Shown here one piece after another: positions 1 through 4,608 of a DNA stretch of 5,959 nt. Below the pieces are notes generated by a model. The model made no database searches. It saw nothing but the letters and a program-made list of their open reading frames with translations, and was not told the DNA's origin. The translations under genes were made by a program, and so were the position numbers. Each line of letters opens with the position of its first letter. The stretch's first letter is position 1. This stretch comes from Ruminococcaceae bacterium UBA1213 (lineage in GTDB: Bacteria; Bacillota; Clostridia; Oscillospirales; Acutalibacteraceae): positions 1 through 5,959 of the forward strand of contig DBXL01000137.1 in NCBI GenBank assembly GCA_002309275.1, written 5' to 3'.

Positions 1-7
1 AATTTTG

Positions 8-46
8 ACAGGGCAGACGAGTATATAATTTGTCTGTCCTGTTTTT
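8..46 (+). terminator. Rho-independent terminator of an upstream gene
   Basis: Positions 8-18 (ACAGGGCAGAC) pair with 32-42 (GTCTGTCCTGT) in an 11-bp stem with one G-U wobble, and the T run 42-46 follows. The loop is AT-rich (19-31). This is the usual intrinsic terminator layout on the + strand, so transcription of a gene left of the window probably ends here and the ectB operon has its own promoter. Confidence 0.8.
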
Positions 47-127
47 GTGCAATATGCCATATATTAAAAGTAAGTTGAAATGTAAATGTGGAGATTGATA
101 AAAATGATTTCAAATTTATGCATTGTC

Positions 128-156
128 TTGACGTTTTGTTAAAAAGGGTTTAAAAT
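128..156 (+). promoter_or_regulatory. SigA-type promoter of the ectB/ATP-grasp operon
   Basis: A TTGACG -35 box (128-133) and a TAAAAT -10 box (151-156) are separated by exactly 17 bp. Transcription would start near 163, leaving a leader of about 33 nt before the ectB start codon. The interval 47-127 contains no gene that I can see. A 7-bp inverted repeat (TTGAAAT 75-81, ATTTCAA 107-113) lies just upstream and could be an operator, but it is too short to call. Confidence 0.68.
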
Positions 157-195
157 AGGCTTTGAAATAATTATGAAACGGAGATGTAATTTTTT

Positions 196-1455
196 ATGGA
201 TACAAAGGTTTTTGAAGAGTATGAATCGGAAGTCCGTTCTTATTGCAGGCATTTCCCGACAGTTTTCACAAAGGCAAAAGGTGCCTATTTCTATGACGAA
301 GACGGCAATGAATATATAGATTTTTTCTGTGGAGCGGGTGCGGTGAATTACGGACATAACAATCCCGAAATCAAGAAAAAGCTGATAGAATATCTTGAAA
401 ATGACGGCGTTATGCACGCACTTGATATGTACACCGTTCCGAAAAGAGAGTTTATTGAAACGTTTGAAGAAAAGGTTTTAAAGCCGAGAGGATTGAATTA
501 TAAAATACAGTTTCCGGGACCGACAGGCACAAATGCCAATGAGGCAGCTTTAAAGCTTGCAAGAAAAGTGAAAAAGAGAAGAAATGTATTCGCATTCATG
601 GGAGCATTTCATGGAATGACATTAGGCTCACTGGCACTCACAACGGATAAATCATCAAGAGGCGGTGCAGGCGTACCGCTGGAGAATGTGACATTTATTC
701 CGGCACCGTATATGTTCCCTGAGCTTGACACGGTAGAATATATGCAAAGACTCCTTGATGACGACCACAGCGGCATTGAAAAGCCGGCGGCTGTATTTTT
801 GGAAACGATACAGGCAGAGGGCGGAATCAGAGTATTTGAAATTGAATGGTTACAGAAAGTGAGAAAATTCTGTGATGACAATGACATTTTAATGGTAGTA
901 GATGATGTACAGGTAGGCTGCTGCAGAAGCGGTACATTCTTCTCATTTGAGAGGGCAAATATACAGCCTGATATAGTAACAATGTCAAAGTCAATAGGCG
1001 GTTACGGCTTGCCGTTGGCGATAACGCTTTTCAAGCCTGAGCTTGATGTATGGACTCCCGGAGAGCATAACGGCACTTTCAGAGGAAATCAGCTGGCATT
1101 TGTGGCAGCTAAAGGCGGTCTGGAATATATGCTTGCCAACAACGTTGAAAGTGAAGTAAGAAGAAAAGGCGAAATTGTGAAAGAGTTTATTACAAAAGAG
1201 ATTTTGCCGTTGGATTCAAGGCTTGAGCTTCGTGGAATGGGCTTGATTTGGGGTATTGAATTTGAGAAAATCAGTGCAGGCTTGGCGGATAAAGTTATTG
1301 AAAAGTGCTTTGAAAACGGCTTGATAATTGAGGGTGCAGGCAGAAAGAATTCTGTTGTAAAACTCATGCCGCCGCTTGTCGTGGAAGATGAAACGCTCAT
1401 AAAGGGCATGGAGATAATTAAAAAGTCGGTTATAGAGGAATTGGGAAAACTTTAA
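196..1455 (+). CDS. ectB: Diaminobutyrate--2-oxoglutarate aminotransferase (EctB type)
   Basis: This is a cytoplasmic PLP-dependent class III aminotransferase of 419 residues, a typical EctB length. EctB makes L-2,4-diaminobutyrate from aspartate beta-semialdehyde with glutamate as amino donor. The N-terminal block FExYESEVRSYCRxFPTVF and the 'ILKPRGLxYKxQFPGPTGTNA'-like stretch (about residues 94-114) resemble EctB more than ornithine or GABA aminotransferases. Class III signatures visible are FHGMT with His139, the VDDVQ block with Asp236 (pyridine-nitrogen Asp), and MSKSIGGYGLP with Lys265 as the expected Schiff-base lysine. The usual GCGRTG after the Asp motif reads GCCRSG here. The ATG at 196 is preceded by CGGAGA (179-184) at a slightly long spacing. 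It is the first gene of a two-gene operon with an ATP-grasp protein. No ectA or ectC is present, so a role in ectoine synthesis is unlikely. A related acceptor specificity cannot be excluded. Confidence 0.88.
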   Translation: MDTKVFEEYESEVRSYCRHFPTVFTKAKGAYFYDEDGNEYIDFFCGAGAVNYGHNNPEIKKKLIEYLENDGVMHALDMYTVPKREFIETFEEKVLKPRGLNYKIQFPGPTGTNANEAALKLARKVKKRRNVFAFMGAFHGMTLGSLALTTDKSSRGGAGVPLENVTFIPAPYMFPELDTVEYMQRLLDDDHSGIEKPAAVFLETIQAEGGIRVFEIEWLQKVRKFCDDNDILMVVDDVQVGCCRSGTFFSFERANIQPDIVTMSKSIGGYGLPLAITLFKPELDVWTPGEHNGTFRGNQLAFVAAKGGLEYMLANNVESEVRRKGEIVKEFITKEILPLDSRLELRGMGLIWGIEFEKISAGLADKVIEKCFENGLIIEGAGRKNSVVKLMPPLVVEDETLIKGMEIIKKSVIEELGKL

Positions 1456-1457
1456 TA

Positions 1458-1485
1458 GAGAGTGGAGTGTGGAGAGTGGAGAGTG
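1458..1485 (+). repeat. Four tandem GAGAGTG heptamers between the operon genes
   Basis: Four consecutive 7-mers read GAGAGTG, GAGTGTG, GAGAGTG and GAGAGTG, starting 3 nt after the ectB stop codon. This purine-rich array is not part of either protein: the ATP-grasp start is better placed at 1522. Arrays of this kind can arise by slippage or belong to a dispersed intergenic repeat. Which applies cannot be told from one copy. Confidence 0.75.
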
Positions 1486-1506
1486 AAGAACATCTTCACT
1501 TTTCTC
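1476..1506 (+). other. Intercistronic hairpin before the ATP-grasp gene
   Basis: AGTGAAGA (1482-1489) pairs perfectly with TCTTCACT (1493-1500) around a 3-nt loop. The stem extends downward with wobble pairs (1481:1501, 1480:1502, 1479:1503, 1478:1504) and, after one mismatch, 1476:1506. No long T run follows, so it is not a standard terminator. It ends just 5' of the AAAGGG ribosome site (1511-1516) and could tune translation of the second gene or protect one end of a processed mRNA. That role is inferred. Confidence 0.55.
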
Positions 1507-1521
1507 ACAGAAAGGGATAAA

Positions 1522-2541
1522 ATGAATATAGGATATTTTGCAAGGATTTTAACGGGTGTCAGATTCAGCAAGATGAAAAAGGCGATAGATACCGTTTATG
1601 AAAAGTCGGGGCAGAGTAAAGTAAAGACATTTTTTGACATGATAGGCTGCGGCATTAAATACGGTGCAGGCTATTATGATTATATCATCTTTGAGTTCTA
1701 TAACATGAATGCAGAGGAAAGAAAAACCTATCTCACGAGAATGAAGAATAAGTATCTCATTTCAAAGCTTAACAGGAGAGATTTGAGATATATTTTCAAT
1801 GAAAAGAATGTATTTGACAAGAGGTTTAAAGAATTTCTCGGCAGAGAGGTCATTGACTTGGCAGATATAGGCTATGAGGAATTTGAGAAATTTGTTGAGG
1901 GAAAAGAATATTTCTTTGCAAAGCCGAATATTGGCGAGAGCGGAAAAGGTATTGAAAAGATAAAAGTATCTGATTTTGAAGATACGAAAAAGCTGTATGA
2001 ATATGTAAGAAATCCCGAAAAGAATTTCGGCGTGATAGAGGAAGTTATCACACAGCACCCCGATGCAGCGAAAATTTATCCGAATTCCATTAACTGCCTG
2101 AGAATTGTAACGCTTGTATATGACGGCAAGCCGAATATATTGTATGCAGTATTCAAAATGGGAAACGGCGGAAAATTCGTGGATAATCTGGAAAACGGCG
2201 GATTGGCGTGTCATTTTGACCTGGATAAAGGCGAGATTGTGGGACAGGGACACACTTCCGCATTGGTTAATTATGATGCACACCCTGCAACAGGTATTAA
2301 ATTTGTCGGCTATAAACTGCCGTATATGAATGAGATAAAGGAACTTGTGAAAAAGGCGGCTATGGTAGTAGATGATTTCGGCTATGTGGGCTGGGACGTA
2401 TGCATTACACCGAATGGACCTATTATAGTAGAGGGAAACGACTTTCCTGCATACGATTTTCCACAGCTGCCCGATCCTGATAAGCCGAAAATCGGCTTGA
2501 TACCGACCATTGAAAAGACAGGTATGAAAGTGAAAAAGTAA
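1522..2541 (+). CDS. ATP-grasp protein, sugar-transfer-associated family
   Basis: This is a 339-residue ATP-grasp enzyme resembling the 'sugar-transfer associated ATP-grasp' family (PF14397). ATP-grasp enzymes generally activate a carboxylate as acyl-phosphate and couple it to an amine or similar nucleophile; the substrate here is unknown. Visible motifs are the nucleotide-binding glycine loop KPNIGESGKG (134-143), the EE of VIEEVI (173-174), the family-typical NSINCLR (188-194), a VDNLENGGL block, and the C-terminal GWDVCITPNGPIIVEGND (290-307). In that last block Asp292, Glu304 and Asn306 are the expected metal ligands. Residues 1-100 form a helical N-terminal region. No signal peptide or membrane segment is seen, so it is probably cytoplasmic. 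I chose the ATG at 1522 because AAAGGG (1511-1516) sits right in front of it. A GTG at 1462 in frame would translate the heptamer repeat and hairpin and looks false. It shares an operon with ectB, so diaminobutyrate or a derivative is a candidate amine substrate (inference). Confidence 0.82.
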   Translation: MNIGYFARILTGVRFSKMKKAIDTVYEKSGQSKVKTFFDMIGCGIKYGAGYYDYIIFEFYNMNAEERKTYLTRMKNKYLISKLNRRDLRYIFNEKNVFDKRFKEFLGREVIDLADIGYEEFEKFVEGKEYFFAKPNIGESGKGIEKIKVSDFEDTKKLYEYVRNPEKNFGVIEEVITQHPDAAKIYPNSINCLRIVTLVYDGKPNILYAVFKMGNGGKFVDNLENGGLACHFDLDKGEIVGQGHTSALVNYDAHPATGIKFVGYKLPYMNEIKELVKKAAMVVDDFGYVGWDVCITPNGPIIVEGNDFPAYDFPQLPDPDKPKIGLIPTIEKTGMKVKK

Positions 2542-2543
2542 TT

Positions 2544-2578
2544 AAAAAAAGCCCGTTTGAAAAAAATCGGGCTTTTTT
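2544..2578 (+). terminator. Rho-independent terminator of the ectB/ATP-grasp operon
   Basis: GCCCG (2551-2555) pairs with CGGGC (2568-2572), extended by an A run (2545-2550) against a T run (2573-2578). It starts 3 nt after the ATP-grasp stop codon. The A tract upstream of the stem would serve as a T tract on the other strand, so it could act in both directions. It shows that the two-gene operon ends here and that mutY belongs to a different unit or is reached only by read-through. Confidence 0.9.
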
Positions 2579-2598
2579 ATATTGGGAGGGAGAGCAGT

Positions 2599-3633
2599 AT
2601 GGAAAAGATTGTAAAACCGCTGTTGGAGTGGTTTGAAACACATCAAAGAGAGTTGCCTTGGCGAAAGGACAGACAGCCCTATCCTATATGGGTATCGGAA
2701 ATCATGCTTCAGCAGACGAGAATTGAAGCCGTTAAAAAATATTATACACGATTCATGGAGGAATTGCCTGATATAGAAAGTTTGAGTCAGGTTTCGGAGG
2801 ACAGGCTTTTGAAATTATGGGAGGGCTTGGGCTATTACAGCAGGGCGAAAAATTTAAAAAAATCGGCTCAAATGATTATGGAGGAATATGGGGGAGAGTT
2901 TCCGCAGACATACAAGGACATTTTGAGATTGTCTGGTATAGGCGAATATACGGCAGGTGCAATAGCGTCTGTGTGCTTTAATGAGAAAGTGACGGCAGTT
3001 GACGGAAATGTATTGCGTGTTGTGGCAAGACTTTTGGGCAGTCGTGAAAACGTATTGTTACCGCAGACAAAAGAGAAATTCAAGAAAAAATTGCAGGAAA
3101 TTTTGCCTGAACAGTCGGGAAAGTTTAATGAAGCGTTAATGGAGCTTGGTGAAACGGTATGTCTGCCAAACGGCTCACCTGTATGCAGAGAATGTCCTTT
3201 AGCGGAGTATTGTGTGTCATACCGTGAGGGGCTGATGGGTGAGATACCTGTAAGAATTAAAAATATCAAGCGTAAAAAAGAGGAAAAAACGGTTTTAATA
3301 TTGTGGTGTAAAGGGAAATTTGCCATTGAAAAGAGAATGACAAAAGGGCTTTTGTCGGGAATGTATCAGTTTCCGAACATGGAGGGATATTTCACGGAAG
3401 AAGAACTCAAAGCAAAATTACAGCCTTTAAGAATTTTATTTCTGGGAAAGGCAAAGCATATTTTTTCGCATATAGAATGGTATATGCAGGGGTATTTTCT
3501 GGAAGTCGGCGAGCCGTCAGAAAAATATTTGTGGGCGACACCGCAGGAACTGACGGAAAAATATGCTTTGCCGACAGCATTTCAGCCGTTTTGGAAAAAA
3601 TGTCATAGCCAGCCTGAAATTTTCATAAAATGA
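2599..3633 (+). CDS. mutY: A/G-specific adenine DNA glycosylase MutY
   Basis: MutY removes adenine mispaired with 8-oxoguanine or guanine, preventing G:C to T:A mutation. The protein has 344 residues, a normal length. The N-terminal HhH-GPD domain contains WVSEIMLQQT with catalytic Glu34, the helix-hairpin-helix LSGIGEYTAGAIA (111-123), and AVDGNVLRV with catalytic Asp135. A 4Fe-4S cluster loop follows with Cys188, Cys196, Cys199 and Cys205; its first spacing is seven residues instead of the six of E. coli MutY. A C-terminal NUDIX-like domain (about 222-340) that reads 8-oxoG includes LLSGMYQFP and the FSH motif (289-291). I placed the start at the ATG at 2599, behind GGGAGGGAG (2584-2592). 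An in-frame TTG at 2557 lies inside the preceding terminator and is rejected. No convincing promoter is visible between 2541 and 2599. The bofA-like gene begins 30 nt downstream, probably co-transcribed. Confidence 0.96.
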   Translation: MEKIVKPLLEWFETHQRELPWRKDRQPYPIWVSEIMLQQTRIEAVKKYYTRFMEELPDIESLSQVSEDRLLKLWEGLGYYSRAKNLKKSAQMIMEEYGGEFPQTYKDILRLSGIGEYTAGAIASVCFNEKVTAVDGNVLRVVARLLGSRENVLLPQTKEKFKKKLQEILPEQSGKFNEALMELGETVCLPNGSPVCRECPLAEYCVSYREGLMGEIPVRIKNIKRKKEEKTVLILWCKGKFAIEKRMTKGLLSGMYQFPNMEGYFTEEELKAKLQPLRILFLGKAKHIFSHIEWYMQGYFLEVGEPSEKYLWATPQELTEKYALPTAFQPFWKKCHSQPEIFIK

Positions 3634-3663
3634 AACAGTTATTAAAAAACGGGGAGTGACATA

Positions 3664-3924
3664 ATGTCGGGGTGGGAAATTTTCGGGATTTTTACGGAAG
3701 TTTTTTTGGCGATGAGCGTAATTCATAAAATAGCGGGTGCAAAAACGCCTGTCAGAGCGTCAATTATATCCATGCTTTCGGGTATTGTTGCATTGACGGC
3801 AGTAAATTTACTTTCATGCTTTACCAATATATTTATCCCTGTAAGTATGCTGTCGCTCGGAGTATCGGCATTTTTAGGCATATCGGGAGTAACAATGCTG
3901 TTGATATTGCAAATGATATTATGA
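3664..3924 (+). CDS. bofA: BofA-family membrane protein (pro-sigmaK processing inhibitor-like)
   Basis: This is a small hydrophobic protein of 86 residues, about the size of B. subtilis BofA, which holds the intramembrane protease SpoIVFB inactive in the outer forespore membrane until pro-sigmaK is cleaved. Two membrane segments are likely: one around 35-52 ending in TAVNLL with Asn48, and one around 60-86 ending in FLGISGVTMLLILQMIL, which matches the family's LGxPGxxxLLxLQ ending. Before it is a short amphipathic N-terminal part and a basic patch (HKIAGAKTPVR, 21-31). The family's IPxN position reads IPVS here, with Ser61 in place of Asn. GGGGAG (3651-3656) precedes the ATG. The family match comes from motif pattern only. 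In non-sporulating Clostridia such proteins may have other roles, so the sporulation function is an inference. Confidence 0.72.
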   Translation: MSGWEIFGIFTEVFLAMSVIHKIAGAKTPVRASIISMLSGIVALTAVNLLSCFTNIFIPVSMLSLGVSAFLGISGVTMLLILQMIL

Positions 3925-3932
3925 AATTTTTT

Positions 3933-3953
3933 CTGAAAAATCAGTTTTTTTTT
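3933..3953 (+). terminator. Possible weak terminator after bofA
   Basis: CTGA (3933-3936) and TCAG (3941-3944) flank a 4-nt A loop and are followed by nine T residues (3945-3953), beginning 9 nt after the bofA stop. The stem is only 4 bp, so termination may depend instead on the larger palindrome just downstream. Confidence 0.4.
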
Positions 3954-3963
3954 GGAAAGGGGT

Positions 3964-4004
3964 GTGGGGGATAACCTTTTTTTGCAAAAAAAGGTTTCCC
4001 CCAC
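3964..4004. repeat. Long near-perfect palindrome, REP-like
   Basis: GTGGGGGA (3964-3971) pairs with TCCCCCAC (3997-4004). AACCTTTTTTT (3973-3983) pairs with AAAAAAAGGTT (3986-3996), and only T3972 is unpaired. The stem is about 19 bp with a tiny GC turn. No T run follows the 3' arm, so it is not a textbook terminator, although transcripts from either side would fold it. The symmetry and the position between two operons suggest a dispersed intergenic palindrome that can end transcription in both directions. Confidence 0.75.
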
Positions 4005-4023
4005 GATATTTTGACAAAACCGA

Positions 4024-4052
4024 TTGACATAAGACAGAAAATCTGTTATAGT
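4024..4052 (+). promoter_or_regulatory. Strong SigA-type extended -10 promoter of the B12 operon
   Basis: The -35 box is a perfect TTGACA (4024-4029), followed by a 17-bp spacer and a TATAGT -10 box (4047-4052). A TG at 4044-4045 makes an extended -10. Transcription would start near 4059, about 15 nt before the first paired bases of the riboswitch, which is where a riboswitch transcript should start. A second TTGACA at 4011-4016 has no -10 box at the right distance. Confidence 0.85.
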
Positions 4053-4073
4053 ATCAGGGAGAATTGAATATTG

Positions 4074-4186
4074 CTGAAAATGCGGTACGAAAGTTTATGT
4101 TAAATGAGTAGGTAATTGGGAATACGGTGAAAGTCCGTAACAACCGTCATTACTGTAAAAGTCAGAATACTCCCGCATTTTATCAG
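4074..4186 (+). promoter_or_regulatory. Cobalamin (vitamin B12) riboswitch aptamer
   Basis: This leader RNA binds a cobalamin and normally represses downstream B12 uptake or synthesis genes. Conserved core elements appear in the right order: GGGAA (4118-4122), GGTGAAAGTCC (4126-4136), CAACC (4141-4145), TACTGTAA (4151-4158), and the B12-box form AGTCAGAATAC (4160-4170). A closing helix pairs AAAATGCGG (4077-4085) with CCGCATTTT (4173-4181) and can extend through CTG/CAG (4074-4076 with 4184-4186). An inner helix pairs TACGG (4123-4127) with CCGTA (4135-4139). The aptamer is compact, so the subclass and preferred ligand (adenosyl-, methyl- or hydroxocobalamin) cannot be named. The box deviates from the common AGTCAGGA by an A. 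Confidence 0.87.
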
Positions 4187-4203
4187 GATAACGCAGTCTT
4201 GGA

Positions 4204-4274
4204 CAAGGAAGAAGTGCAGCCGATTGAACTGTATCAAGTTTTTTGATACGGTTAATTGTGTTGTGCTTTCTTTG
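4204..4274 (+). promoter_or_regulatory. Candidate antiterminator of the riboswitch
   Basis: CAAGGAAG (4204-4211) can pair with TTTCTTTG (4267-4274), which is the 5' arm of the downstream terminator. This pairing would enclose a stable hairpin formed by AACTGTATCAA (4227-4237) and TTGATACGGTT (4243-4253). The 4204-4274 pairing and the terminator stem exclude each other. That is the arrangement expected of a riboswitch that stops transcription when cobalamin is bound. It was worked out by eye without energy calculation. Confidence 0.5.
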
Positions 4275-4308
4275 TGTTTGAAAAAAACAGGGAAGGCAAT
4301 ATTTTTTT
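4264..4308 (+). terminator. Riboswitch-controlled intrinsic terminator
   Basis: GCTTTCTTTG (4265-4274) pairs over all ten positions, some as G-U, with CAGGGAAGGC (4288-4297), and T4264 pairs with A4298. The segment 4299-4308 follows, ending in seven T residues (4302-4308). It sits 15 nt before the first candidate start codon of the operon. In this position it is best read as the expression platform of the cobalamin aptamer rather than an operon end. Confidence 0.65.
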
Positions 4309-4323
4309 AAACGGGGTTTTTAT

Positions 4324-4608
4324 ATGGATAAAGAGGAAAAAATGCAGTATGCGATAACGCTTTTGAAAAATAAATTCCATGAAGTAGGCAGACTGCCGAA
4401 AAAGTCTGATTTTGACAGTGAAACAGTATGTTTCATCAAGCAGAAGCTGGGGGCATGGAACAGAGCTTTGGAAAGTGCAGGTTTGAAAGAACCGCCCGAA
4501 ATTTCCGCAAAGGACAAAAGCCGTTTAAAGCGTGAAAGACGTAAAAAACTTTTGAAAGAACAGAAAAAGTTGCTTTCCCTGCAAAATGAAACGGAGGAAA
4601 ATATATGA
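4324..4608 (+). CDS. Small basic protein with homing-endonuclease-associated-repeat-like motif
   Basis: This 94-residue protein has no signal peptide or membrane segment. Residues 8-54 form one unit: a helix, then GRLPKKSDF (22-30), then KLGAWNRALESAGL (41-54). The G-R-x-P and the G-x-W-N-x-A-L-x-x-A-G-L patterns are those of the helical repeat found beside HNH and other homing nucleases (PF18780-like), usually taken to bind DNA. The remainder (61-84) is a lysine/arginine-rich helix, probably nucleic-acid contacting. No nuclease motif is present. The ATG at 4324 has GGGG (4313-4316) upstream. An in-frame ATG at 4342 (Met7) has the better AGAGGA site (4332-4337) and could be the true start. 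It is the first gene behind the cobalamin riboswitch and overlaps the next gene by ATGA, so the two are translationally coupled. Its role in the B12 operon is unknown. Confidence 0.72.
   Translation: MDKEEKMQYAITLLKNKFHEVGRLPKKSDFDSETVCFIKQKLGAWNRALESAGLKEPPEISAKDKSRLKRERRKKLLKEQKKLLSLQNETEENI

Noticed and set aside
5..29. TTGACA (5-10) and TATAAT (24-29) as a promoter
   Set aside because: The spacer is only 13 bp, too short for a SigA promoter, and both boxes lie within or beside the terminator hairpin 8-46.
75..113. TTGAAAT/ATTTCAA inverted repeat upstream of the ectB promoter as an operator
   Set aside because: It has only 7-bp arms 25 nt apart in AT-rich DNA, which is expected by chance.
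1462..1521. N-terminal extension of the ATP-grasp protein from a GTG at 1462
   Set aside because: It would translate the heptamer repeat and hairpin, and the ATG at 1522 has a well-placed AAAGGG site.
1762..2283. Long minus-strand reading frame opposite the ATP-grasp gene
   Set aside because: It lies wholly inside a gene with clear family motifs, has no ribosome site and shows no recognisable protein pattern. It is a shadow of the coding strand.
2557..2598. N-terminal extension of MutY from a TTG at 2557
   Set aside because: It begins in the loop of the terminator, while the ATG at 2599 has a strong GGGAGGGAG site and gives the usual MutY N terminus.
3168..3215. Unusual Cys-X7-Cys spacing in the MutY iron-sulfur loop as a sign of lost function
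   Set aside because: All four cysteines and both catalytic residues are present, and one extra residue in this loop is tolerable variation.
2868..3326. Minus-strand reading frame opposite mutY
   Set aside because: It is covered by conserved MutY catalytic and iron-sulfur motifs on the + strand, and nothing supports expression of the other strand.
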